Assembly: GCA_017549205.1 (NCBI GenBank)
Contig: JAFYVH010000004.1
Span: 1 to 38,051 of the forward strand
From: Clostridia bacterium
GTDB taxonomy: Bacteria; Bacillota; Clostridia; UBA1381; UBA9506
Direction: 5' to 3'
DNA length: 38,051 bases
In this document: one piece after another, positions 15,882 to 23,381 of the stretch
Numbering within the stretch: position 1 is the stretch's first letter
How the letters are laid out: every line of letters begins with the position of its first letter
Program-made: the position numbers and the translations under genes
Notes under the pieces: generated by a model
Seen by the model: the letters and a program-made list of their open reading frames with translations, nothing else
Told to the model about the DNA's origin: nothing
The model's database searches: none

Positions 15882-16148
15882 TTACGCGCCAACCTTGTTG
15901 AGCATCAGCGCCAGGCGGGATTTTCTTCTGGAAGCGGTGTTCTTTTTCATAACACCCTTGCTGACAGCCTGGTCAATTTTCTTAACAGCCAGGTTAAAAG
16001 CGGGCTCAGCAACAGACTTATCGCCTGCAGCAGCTGCAGCCTCAAACTTTTTGATATATGTTTTTACAGCTGATTTGATCATCTGATTACGAAGAGACTT
16101 CGTTTTAATGACCTTTACTCTTTTTTTAGCAGATTTAATATTAGGCAA
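15882..16148 (-). CDS. rpsT: 30S ribosomal protein S20
   Basis: 88 aa, basic, binds 16S rRNA in the small subunit. Conserved start PNIKSAKKRVK and the central helix motif SAVKTYIKKFE are clear, with KNTASRRKSRL near the end. The start is TTG at 16148 because the protein family begins M-P-N-I-K and GGAGG lies 7 nt upstream; an upstream in-frame ATG would add seven residues across the binding site. In many bacteria S20 represses its own translation and a poor start codon is part of that; a TTG start here fits. Monocistronic, with its own promoter and terminator. Confidence 0.96.
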   Translation of the reverse strand: MPNIKSAKKRVKVIKTKSLRNQMIKSAVKTYIKKFEAAAAAGDKSVAEPAFNLAVKKIDQAVSKGVMKKNTASRRKSRLALMLNKVGA

Positions 16149-16185
16149 ATCATTCACCTCCATGCCCATTCAAATAACTTTTAAC

Positions 16186-16214
16186 ATTTTACCACATCAA
16201 AAACAAAAAATCAA
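16186..16214 (-). promoter_or_regulatory. Predicted sigma-A promoter of rpsT
   Basis: On the minus strand, -35 TTGATT (16214-16209), 17 bp, extended -10 TGgTAAAAT (hexamer 16191-16186), about 38 bp upstream of the TTG start. Confidence 0.65.
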
Positions 16215-16314
16215 TAGTTTTTTTGAAAAAATTGAAAAATAATGAATTTTTTTAAAAATGTACTTTAATTTATAAAAATAAGTCTGTTAAAAATAAAAAT
16301 TTAAGCAAAAATGC

Positions 16315-16343
16315 TTGACAAACCAAGTGTGATATTGTAAAAT
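16315..16343 (+). promoter_or_regulatory. Predicted sigma-A promoter of ylxM-ffh-rpsP-khpA
   Basis: -35 TTGACA (16315-16320, perfect), 17 bp, -10 TAAAAT (16338-16343). It lies about 50 bp upstream of ylxM in an AT-rich gap shared with the divergent rpsT. Confidence 0.78.
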
Positions 16344-16392
16344 AGAACAGGTGTGTAGGCCATAACCTTTACAGAGAGGAGAGGTGAGGATT

Positions 16393-16761
16393 TTGAGTAA
16401 GGATTTAAGCATTGCCATGCTTTATGATTTTTATGGCGAATTGTTAACGCCAAAGCAGGCGCAGGCCATTGATTTATACTATAATGAAGATTTGTCCTTG
16501 GCTGAAATTGCCGAGCCTATGGAAATCTCTCGTCAGGGTGTTCGCGACACAATTAAGCGGGGCGAAAAGCTCCTTTTTTCAATGGAAGAGCGGTTGGGTC
16601 TTGTTAATCGCTTTATGAATTTAGAAGAAGAAATGCAGGAAATTATAAAAGATGTTGGCTCAATGCGTCGCTATGCAAGCTTATATCTGCATTCTCAAAA
16701 GATGTCTGATGCTTTGGCAGAGTTAGAAGACAAGCTGAAGAACATTACAAAAGAGTTATAA
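16393..16761 (+). CDS. ylxM: YlxM family helix-turn-helix protein (UPF0122), SRP-associated
   Basis: 122 aa from TTG at 16393 (GGTGA 5 nt upstream); a GTG at 16384 would add three residues but lies only 2 nt from AGGAG. Sigma-region-4-like HTH: LYDFYGELLTPKQAQAIDLY, then LSLAEIAEPMEISRQGVRDT, followed by a C-terminal coiled coil. In streptococci YlxM associates with the signal recognition particle and modulates Ffh; that is family knowledge. It directly precedes ffh (28 bp gap), the usual Bacillota order. Confidence 0.9.
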   Translation: MSKDLSIAMLYDFYGELLTPKQAQAIDLYYNEDLSLAEIAEPMEISRQGVRDTIKRGEKLLFSMEERLGLVNRFMNLEEEMQEIIKDVGSMRRYASLYLHSQKMSDALAELEDKLKNITKEL

Positions 16762-16789
16762 ACAACATTGCATAAAGGAGGCCATGACG

Positions 16790-18124
16790 GTGGCATTTGA
16801 GAGTCTTTCAGAAAAACTGAGCATGGCTTTTAAAAAATTAAAGGGCAAAGGTTTTATCACCGAGAAGGATTTAAAAGAATCCATGCGTGAAATTAAGCTG
16901 GCCCTTTTAGAAGCAGATGTTAACTTTAAAGTTGTTAAAGAATTTATTGGCCGTGTATCTGAACGGGCTTCAGGCAGTGCAGTGCTTGAGAGCTTAACCC
17001 CCGGTCAACAAATTATTAAAATTGTTAATGATGAACTGACAGCACTTATGGGCGGTGAAAATGCCCGTATTGAGTTTGGTAAGCGCACACCCACTGTTGT
17101 GCTTATGTCAGGTCTTCAAGGTGCCGGTAAAACCACATTTTGTGCAAAACTTGCCGGCTATATGCGAAAAAAACACAACAAACGGCCTTTGCTTGTTGCT
17201 TGTGACATTTATCGTCCGGCAGCTATTCGTCAGTTGGAAGTGGTAGGCAAGCAGATTGATGTGCCTGTTTTTGCCATGGAAGACTGTCAGAACGCTGTTA
17301 CCATTGCAGAAAGTGCGGTGGCACATGCCAAAGCCCACGGCAACGACTTTGTGATTATTGATACCGCCGGTCGTCTGCATATCGATGATTTGTTAATGCA
17401 GGAGCTTGAGGACATTAAAGCAGCCACCCAGCCGGAAGAAATTTTATTGGTGATTGACGCCATGACCGGTCAGGATGCTGTTAACATTGCCGAAAGCTTT
17501 AATGAGCGCCTGCAAATCACCGGCGTGATTATGACCAAGTTAGATGGTGACACCCGTGGCGGTGCAGCTTTATCTGTCAAAGCGGTTACAGGCAAACCCA
17601 TTAAATTTGTGGGTGTGGGAGAAAAACTTTCTGATATTGAAGAGTTTCACCCCGACAGAATGGCATCCCGAATTTTAGGCAGTGGCGATGTTTTGTCTTT
17701 GATTGAAAAGGCAGAGCAGGCTATTGATGAAAAGTCGGCAGCGGCACTCGAAGCCAAGATTCGCAAAAATGAATTTGATTTAGATGACTTTTTGGACCAG
17801 ATGCAGCAAATGAAAAAAATGGGTCCCCTGTCACAACTTGTTAAAATGTTGCCCGGCGTCAATGCCAAAGCACTTGAAAATGTTGATTTAGATGACAGAA
17901 AGCTACTGCGGGTTGAGGCGATTATTCAGTCTATGACCAAAAAAGAGCGGCATAACCCGTCTATTATCAACGCCAGCCGCCGAAAAAGAATTGCAGCCGG
18001 CAGCGGCAACAGTGTGCAAGATGTCAATAATTTGCTTCGACAGTTTGAGCAAATGCAAAAAATGATGAAGCAATTTACCGGCGGCGGTTTGGGCCGCATG
18101 ATGCGTAAAAAGAAAAAGCGTTAA
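16790..18124 (+). CDS. ffh: Signal recognition particle protein Ffh
   Basis: GTPase of the signal recognition particle, targeting membrane proteins co-translationally with 4.5S RNA and FtsY. 444 aa. N domain residues 1-~85; G domain with GLQGAGKTTFCAKLA (P-loop), ACDIYRPAAIRQL, IIDTAGRLHID and TKLDGDTRGGAAL; C-terminal methionine-rich M domain (LDQMQQMKKMGPLSQLVKML, MTKKERHNP). GTG at 16790 is chosen because AAGGAGG lies 8 nt upstream; the in-frame ATG at 16784 is too close to it. Co-transcribed with ylxM, rpsP and khpA. Confidence 0.97.
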   Translation: MAFESLSEKLSMAFKKLKGKGFITEKDLKESMREIKLALLEADVNFKVVKEFIGRVSERASGSAVLESLTPGQQIIKIVNDELTALMGGENARIEFGKRTPTVVLMSGLQGAGKTTFCAKLAGYMRKKHNKRPLLVACDIYRPAAIRQLEVVGKQIDVPVFAMEDCQNAVTIAESAVAHAKAHGNDFVIIDTAGRLHIDDLLMQELEDIKAATQPEEILLVIDAMTGQDAVNIAESFNERLQITGVIMTKLDGDTRGGAALSVKAVTGKPIKFVGVGEKLSDIEEFHPDRMASRILGSGDVLSLIEKAEQAIDEKSAAALEAKIRKNEFDLDDFLDQMQQMKKMGPLSQLVKMLPGVNAKALENVDLDDRKLLRVEAIIQSMTKKERHNPSIINASRRKRIAAGSGNSVQDVNNLLRQFEQMQKMMKQFTGGGLGRMMRKKKKR

Positions 18125-18175
18125 ATCACCTTTGTGGTTTATATAAAAATCGAATTAAATTTGGAGGTGAAATAG

Positions 18176-18421
18176 ATGGCAGTAAAAATCAGACTGAGAA
18201 GAATGGGTGCTAAAAAAGCCCCGTTTTACAGAGTTGTTGTTGCAGATTCCAGATATCCCAGAGATGGTAGATTTATTGAAGAAATCGGCACATACAATCC
18301 GCTGACAAGCCCTTCCGAAATCAAAATTGATGCTGAAAAAGCTCAAAAATGGTTAGGTAACGGTGCACAGCCCACAGACACTGTTAAGGGTCTGTTGAAA
18401 AAGAGCGGCATCATCGAGTAA
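18176..18421 (+). CDS. rpsP: 30S ribosomal protein S16
   Basis: 81 aa, small-subunit assembly protein. Matches family start [20 protein letters not shown] and the core [16 protein letters not shown]. Strong RBS TTGGAGGTG before ATG. Standard position after ffh in this operon type. Confidence 0.97.
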   Translation: MAVKIRLRRMGAKKAPFYRVVVADSRYPRDGRFIEEIGTYNPLTSPSEIKIDAEKAQKWLGNGAQPTDTVKGLLKKSGIIE

Positions 18422-18455
18422 CACGCATTTTTGTATGATTTAGGAGGCTGACAAC

Positions 18456-18683
18456 ATGAAAGAATTGTTGGAAGTTCTTGCCAAGTCCTTAGTTGATTAT
18501 CCCGAATCAGTTGATGTGAGAGAAGTTGAAAACGACGAAGCTGTTGTTTTAGAACTGCGCGTTGCTGAGGGTGATATGGGTAAGGTTATTGGTAAAAAAG
18601 GCAGAATTGCACAGTCTATCAGAACTGTGATGCAGGCTGCCGCCAGCCGCGACAACAAACGAGTTGTTGTGGAAATTATTTAG
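18456..18683 (+). CDS. khpA: KH-domain RNA-binding protein KhpA
   Basis: 75 aa, single KH domain with the RNA-contacting loop GKKGR (residues ~48-52) and the helix IAQSIRTVMQAAA. KhpA partners with KhpB/Jag in binding many RNAs and affecting cell elongation in Bacillota. RBS AGGAGG. In most relatives rimM, trmD and rplS follow; here a terminator follows at once, so the operon ends early. Confidence 0.94.
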   Translation: MKELLEVLAKSLVDYPESVDVREVENDEAVVLELRVAEGDMGKVIGKKGRIAQSIRTVMQAAASRDNKRVVVEII

Positions 18684-18703
18684 CTGACATATTTAGCTAC
18701 ATC

Positions 18704-18738
18704 AAAAACCGTCGACTTTTTGTCGGCGGTTTTTGTTT
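18704..18738 (+). terminator. Terminator closing ylxM-ffh-rpsP-khpA
   Basis: Stem AAAAACCGTCGAC (18704-18716) with GTCGGCGGTTTTT (18722-18734), one G-U pair, 5-nt loop, T-rich tail. Confidence 0.88.
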
Positions 18739-18774
18739 TAATGTTATCAGAAATGCTAAAATTTTACAAAGTGA

Positions 18775-18803
18775 TTGACCAATATATAAATTTATGATAT
18801 GAT
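18775..18803 (+). promoter_or_regulatory. Predicted promoter of the NhaC-family gene
   Basis: -35 TTGACC (18775-18780), 17 bp, extended -10 TGaTATGAT (hexamer 18798-18803), about 48 bp upstream of the start codon. A dedicated promoter right after a terminator makes the antiporter a single-gene unit. Confidence 0.75.
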
Positions 18804-18851
18804 AAATTTATGTGTTGTATAACATAATTTTAAGTTGGAGGGATTATACTT

Positions 18852-20636
18852 ATGAAGAAAAAGACATTGGTTAATGTGTTTGCCATTGTCGTTGCCTTGA
18901 TTGTTGTGGTTGCCTGTTCTTTAACCATTCAATCAAATGCAACCGTTGACTGCGAAAGCTGTGGTGGTAGCGGTCAGACATTTGCACTTTCATGCCAGGT
19001 GTGTGAAGACGGCTTTGTTATCGATGAAGCCGGCGAAGAAACACCTTGCAACGTTTGCGCCGGTGAAGGCGGTTTAGAGGCGCTGACCTGTGCCGATTGT
19101 GAAGGTGAAGGCTCTGTGGCTGCAAACAGCAATTACTATTCCACCTTTGTGGCCCTGTTACCGCCGTTAATTGCGATTGCCCTTGCCTTAATCACCAAAG
19201 AAGTTTATTCTTCACTTTTTATTGGTATTTTGCTGGGTGGCTTGTTTGCTACGAACTGGAATCCTGTTGGTGCCCTTGATGCGCTTTTGAATGACGGTAT
19301 TATTGCTGCTATTTCAGGTACAGCCGGCATCTTTATGTTCTTAGTTATTTTAGGCGCTTTGGTTGCTTTGGTTAACAAGGCCGGCGGCTCGGCTGCTTTT
19401 GGCCGTTGGGCTGAAACCCACATCAAGAGTCGTACAGGGGCCATGATTGCAACCTTTGTTTTAGGTGTTTTAATCTTTATTGATGACTACTTTAACTGCT
19501 TAACCGTTGGTAGCGTTATGCGCCCGGTTACCGATAGTCATCGCATTTCCCGTGCAAAGCTTGCCTATTTAATTGATGCAACAGCTGCACCGGTTTGCAT
19601 GATTGCTCCGGTATCCTCCTGGGCAGCCGCTGTTTCTCAGTTTGCTGAAGGCACGTCCTATTCCGGCATTGAGCTTTTTGTTCGTGCCATTCCTTATAAC
19701 TTCTATTCACTGATGACCTTTGTATTTATCATTGCATTGACCTTAATGAAGTTTGACTTTGGCCCCATGAAGCTTCATGAATTTAATGCCATTAACAACA
19801 ATGATTTATACACAACAGGCGACAGAGTAGATGCGGATGATGAAGGAACAGCCAATCCCAAGGGTCGCGTTGTTGATCTAATTCTGCCCGTTATTATGCT
19901 GGTTATCACCAGCGTAATTGGTTTGATTTATGTTGGCGGTTTCTTCTCCGGTGCAGACTTTATCACCGCCTTTGGTGATACTGATGCAACCGTTGGTCTG
20001 CCTTGGGGCGCTTTGATTGCATTGGTTGTAACCATGCTTTATCTGATGGCACGCCGTGTTATCACCTTTAAAGAAGCGATGGCCAGCATTCCTAAGGGTT
20101 TTGTGGCTATGGTGCCCGCTATTTTAATTCTGACCTTTGCTACCTCTTTGAAGAACATGACAGGTCTTTTGGGTGCCGATGTGTTTGTTGGTAATTTGAT
20201 GGATTCTGCAGCTGCAGGTCTTGCAAACTTCCTGCCGGCTATCATCTTCCTGGTTGCCTGTGTTCTGTCTTTTGCAACAGGAACATCATGGGGTACCTTT
20301 GGTATCTTAATCCCCATTGTAGCGGCTATTTTTGAGCCCGGCAGCGAGCTTTTAATCATCGGTATGTCTGCTTGCTTGGCCGGTGCTGTTTGCGGTGACC
20401 ATTGCTCACCTATCTCCGACACAACCATTATGTCCTCTGCCGGTGCACAGTCTAACCACTTAAACCATGTATCCACACAGCTGCCGTATGCCATTACAGT
20501 GGCCGTCATTTCCTTTGTGTTATACATCATTGCAGCATTTGTGCAAAATGCATACATTCTGCTGCCGTTGGGCATTGTTCTCACAGTTGCTACATTATTC
20601 GTAATTAAGGCTGCAACTAAAAAGAAGAATGCTTAA
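18852..20636 (+). CDS. NhaC family Na+/H+ antiporter with N-terminal DnaJ-like Cys-rich insert
   Basis: 594 aa. The C-terminal ~500 residues are an NhaC-family secondary transporter with about 11 membrane segments and typical motifs IDDYFNCLTVGSVMRPVTD, DATAAPVCMIAPVSSWAAA, FATGTSWGTFGILIPI and GDHCSPISDTTIMSS. Ahead of it lies a hydrophobic segment (residues ~5-21) ending in a lipobox-like VVAC22, then a 50-residue soluble insert with four CxxC knuckles: C34/C37 CESCGGSG, C48/C51 CQVCEDGF, C66/C69 CNVCAGEG and C80/C83 CADCEGEG. Three match the DnaJ CxxCxGxG repeat exactly and the 14-18-14 spacing is symmetrical. The insert should bind two Zn ions, probably outside the membrane. RBS TTGGAGG precedes the ATG. 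The transported ion or substrate is inferred from family only; NhaC members also include malate/lactate and amino-acid exchangers. Confidence 0.9.
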   Translation: MKKKTLVNVFAIVVALIVVVACSLTIQSNATVDCESCGGSGQTFALSCQVCEDGFVIDEAGEETPCNVCAGEGGLEALTCADCEGEGSVAANSNYYSTFVALLPPLIAIALALITKEVYSSLFIGILLGGLFATNWNPVGALDALLNDGIIAAISGTAGIFMFLVILGALVALVNKAGGSAAFGRWAETHIKSRTGAMIATFVLGVLIFIDDYFNCLTVGSVMRPVTDSHRISRAKLAYLIDATAAPVCMIAPVSSWAAAVSQFAEGTSYSGIELFVRAIPYNFYSLMTFVFIIALTLMKFDFGPMKLHEFNAINNNDLYTTGDRVDADDEGTANPKGRVVDLILPVIMLVITSVIGLIYVGGFFSGADFITAFGDTDATVGLPWGALIALVVTMLYLMARRVITFKEAMASIPKGFVAMVPAILILTFATSLKNMTGLLGADVFVGNLMDSAAAGLANFLPAIIFLVACVLSFATGTSWGTFGILIPIVAAIFEPGSELLIIGMSACLAGAVCGDHCSPISDTTIMSSAGAQSNHLNHVSTQLPYAITVAVISFVLYIIAAFVQNAYILLPLGIVLTVATLFVIKAATKKKNA

Positions 20637-20667
20637 ATAGATGGCATAACTGAATAAGTTGGTTTAT

Positions 20668-20697
20668 ACAGGCGGGCTTTTAGCCCGCCTGTTTTTT
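20668..20697 (+). terminator. Terminator of the NhaC-family gene
   Basis: Perfect 11-bp stem ACAGGCGGGCT (20668-20678) with AGCCCGCCTGT (20682-20692), followed by a T run. Confidence 0.92.
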
Positions 20698-20904
20698 GTA
20701 TGATAAAAGCTACGCTAGGTTTGCACAGTTCTGTATGGAGGCTTTATCGGTAGGACGACAGCGAGATGTTGTTTGGGCTAAAGAAAAAGCCTTCCCCTTG
20801 AGTGAAAGCGGGTATTGCGTGGCAAAACACGGATGAGGTGGCAAATATCATGTTCAAAGCGGACCATCGAGGACGCCGGTCCCTACAATAAACAATAAAT
20901 TAAA
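20698..20904. repeat. Probable decayed dispersed intergenic repeat
   Basis: About 200 bp without genes. Segments such as AGCCTTCCCCTTGAG (near 20790), GGATGAGGTGGCA (near 20833) and GGACGCCGGTCCCTACAA (near 20870) resemble non-coding repeats I recall from gut Bacillota genomes, here in fragments. Base composition is richer in GC than nearby spacers. No open frame or terminal inverted repeat is clear. Confidence 0.4.
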
Positions 20905-20943
20905 AGCAAAAAACACCCCTATGTGTAGGACACATAGGGGTGT
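20905..20943 (-). terminator. Terminator of secD-secF
   Basis: Perfect 13-bp stem ACACCCCTATGTG (20913-20925) with CACATAGGGGTGT (20931-20943). On the minus strand it is followed by a T run and lies 13 bp beyond the secF stop. Confidence 0.92.
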
Positions 20944-20955
20944 CTGTGAATTTAA

Positions 20956-21852
20956 TTATTTGTTGTAACGGAGTTTTTTCTGCTTGCGTTTAGCTTGTGC
21001 CTCTTTCATGAATGCCCATAAGGGACCAGCTAGCAGAACAGAGGAATAGGTACCGGCAATGAGACCTGCCATCAGGGGAATGGTGAACTGACGAATGGAC
21101 AGCACACCAAAGATAAACAGCATAACAACCGGTAACAGCGTAGTTACTGTGGTGTTGATGGAACGGCCTAAAGTCTGTTTAATGCTGGTATTCACAATGT
21201 CAGCGTAGTCGGCACGCTTGTTTTTAGCATAGTTTTCACGAATGCGGTCAAACACAACGATGGTGTTGTTGATGGAGTAACCAACGATAGTCAAAACAGC
21301 TGCAATAAAGTTTGTGTTAACGGGAATTTGCAACACAGCATACACAGTCAGCATAATCAATACATCGTGAATTAAGCAGATAACTGCAGCCAAACCGGTT
21401 CTGAACTCAAAGCGGATAGCAATGTAAATCAACATTAAAATGGTGGCAACCAAAGTAGCAAGTAATGCCTGCTGCTTAAGCTCATCACCAACTGTTGCGC
21501 TAACATTGTCAACCTGCAAAATGGCTTCTTCATTCAGCTCATATTTTTCAAACAGAGCATTTTGCAAGGTGTCTCGCGCTTCTGTGTCAATCGGTAAGGT
21601 TTTAATGATAACCTGTGTGCCGTCAGAACGCTGCACAACGGGATTTACATTGATGGGTGTGTTTGCTTCTACAAATGCACCCAGCTCTTCTAAATCAACC
21701 TCGGTGCCCATATCAACATACATGGTCATACCACCGGCAAATTCAACATCCAGTGCAAAACCGCCGTTAATGGCAAGGGCAACCACGCCAATCAAAATAA
21801 CGACCAGTGAAATGGCAATAGCGTATTTAAACTTTTCAACAATCTTAAGCAC
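20956..21852 (-). CDS. secF: Protein translocase subunit SecF
   Basis: 298 aa membrane protein that, with SecD, uses the proton gradient to help SecYEG export. Six membrane segments; first periplasmic domain contains the family signature DVEFAGGM; later GYSINNTIVVFDRIRENY and NTSIKQTLGRSINTTVTTLLPV are typical. Start is GTG at 21852 with GGAGGG 7 nt upstream, overlapping the secD stop by 8 bp. The basic tail (KRKQKKLRYNK) is cytoplasmic. Separate secD and secF genes rather than a fusion. Confidence 0.96.
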   Translation of the reverse strand: MLKIVEKFKYAIAISLVVILIGVVALAINGGFALDVEFAGGMTMYVDMGTEVDLEELGAFVEANTPINVNPVVQRSDGTQVIIKTLPIDTEARDTLQNALFEKYELNEEAILQVDNVSATVGDELKQQALLATLVATILMLIYIAIRFEFRTGLAAVICLIHDVLIMLTVYAVLQIPVNTNFIAAVLTIVGYSINNTIVVFDRIRENYAKNKRADYADIVNTSIKQTLGRSINTTVTTLLPVVMLFIFGVLSIRQFTIPLMAGLIAGTYSSVLLAGPLWAFMKEAQAKRKQKKLRYNK

Positions 21853-23140
21853 GGTCGTCCCTCCTTTTCACGCCATACAGGCTCGGGTTATTCAGCTTTA
21901 AGCCAACCATCTGGCGAAGCAGGAACTTGGTGATGACAACAGCTGAGAACAAGCTGACAACAGTACCGATTGCCAGTGTAATTGCAAAGCCTTGAATGGG
22001 GCCGGTGCCAAAGTAGTAAAGCACAGCGGCGGCGATTAAGGTGGTGATGTTACCATCTAAAATCGCAACAAATGCGCGGTTAAAACCGGAATCAATAGAG
22101 GTGCGAATGGTTTTACCCAGTGCAAGCTCTTCTTTCATTCTGGCAAAGATGATAACATTTGCATCCACGGCCATACCAACCGAGAGAATGATACCGGCAA
22201 TACCGGGCAAGCTCAGATTGATGCGGAACCAGGACATAATGGATGCTACAATAGCAATGTATGCCAACAGTGCAATGTCAGCCATCAAGCCCGGCAGACG
22301 ATAAACGGCAATCATAAAAAGTAAGATTAACAAAATGCCAATGCCGGCTGCTAAGAGACTGGTTTCTAATGCTTTTTCACCCAAGGTAGGACCAACGCTT
22401 CTAAGTTCAACATCCTGGATGGAGAAGGGCAGGTTACCTGAATTAATCAGGGTTGCAAGCTCACGGGTTTCTGAAGCATCTGTGAAACCACCGGAGATAA
22501 TGCAGGTAGACTGATTAATGGGGGTTTTAACAGTAGGCTGACTGATAACCGTTTCATCTAACAGAATGGCGATATAATTCTTGCCTTCGCCGGCTGTTGA
22601 AGCAGCTTGTGTTGCCTGATGGAACTTTTCAACACCGCTGTCAGCGAGCTGCAACTGTACATAATGATGGTCGCCGCTTGTTTCGTCGGTTTGACCAAAG
22701 GCAGCTACTGCACTTTTAACATCGGTGCCCTCTAAAACTACATTTCCGTCTGCATCGCGGAAGTTCAGCTTAGCGGTTTGACCCAAGGTCTGTACTGCCT
22801 CCTCAGGATTTTGAATGGAGGGGATTTCAACCCGCACCTTCTTATCACCCTGACGGGAAACTGTTGCTTCGCTGTAACCCAGCGCGTCAAGACGCTTTCT
22901 TAATACATTTTTAACTGATTCCATTTCAGAATCTGTTGCTGTTTCTGTCTGTGCCTCGTAGGTAATTACCGAACCGCCGACCAGATCAAGACCCTGTCTG
23001 ATGCCGTTTTCTTCATCCAATGCGGACGGATAATCAATGTGCCAGCCGAACAACTGAATGTTGCAGCCGAACAGAGAGATGTATGCGGCCAAGGCGATGA
23101 CAACCACTGCAATCACAAGTTTTGTGATGCTTTTGCTCAT
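21845..23140 (-). CDS. secD: Protein translocase subunit SecD
   Basis: 431 aa. One N-terminal membrane segment, a large extracytoplasmic P1 domain (GIRQGLDLVGGSVITYEA is the family signature; VRVEIPSIQNPEEAVQTLG), then five more membrane segments with VGMAVDANVIIFARMKEEL and IDSGFNRAFVAILDGNITTL. The start at 23140 is chosen because AGGAGG is 8 nt upstream; an in-frame ATG 27 bp earlier contains that site within its first codons. Coupled to secF, and divergent from mnmG. Confidence 0.96.
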   Translation of the reverse strand: MSKSITKLVIAVVVIALAAYISLFGCNIQLFGWHIDYPSALDEENGIRQGLDLVGGSVITYEAQTETATDSEMESVKNVLRKRLDALGYSEATVSRQGDKKVRVEIPSIQNPEEAVQTLGQTAKLNFRDADGNVVLEGTDVKSAVAAFGQTDETSGDHHYVQLQLADSGVEKFHQATQAASTAGEGKNYIAILLDETVISQPTVKTPINQSTCIISGGFTDASETRELATLINSGNLPFSIQDVELRSVGPTLGEKALETSLLAAGIGILLILLFMIAVYRLPGLMADIALLAYIAIVASIMSWFRINLSLPGIAGIILSVGMAVDANVIIFARMKEELALGKTIRTSIDSGFNRAFVAILDGNITTLIAAAVLYYFGTGPIQGFAITLAIGTVVSLFSAVVITKFLLRQMVGLKLNNPSLYGVKRRDDRA

Positions 23141-23175
23141 GTTATTTTCCTCCTTTGTAAAACTCACATAGAAAT

Positions 23176-23204
23176 ATTATATATATTTATTTATCTCAAG
23201 TCAA
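23176..23204 (-). promoter_or_regulatory. Predicted sigma-A promoter of secD-secF
   Basis: On the minus strand, -35 TTGACT (23204-23199), 17 bp, -10 TATAAT (23181-23176), about 36 bp before the secD start. Confidence 0.78.
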
Positions 23205-23292
23205 CCAAAATCTGAAAATTTAATTAATTTGTAACTTTTATTTATTAAGGAAAATATTTTTTATTGAAAAGGCAAAATTTTTAAAAATCATA

Positions 23293-23321
23293 TTGCGAAA
23301 AAGGTAAAATGATGCTATAAT
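23293..23321 (+). promoter_or_regulatory. Predicted sigma-A promoter of the mnmG operon
   Basis: -35 TTGCGA (23293-23298), 17 bp, extended -10 TGcTATAAT (hexamer 23316-23321), 60 bp before mnmG. Confidence 0.72.
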
Positions 23322-23381
23322 ATAATAGTATGTCTATGTATATATGTAAGAAGAGCGAGAACGAACAGAAGGGTTTTTATT

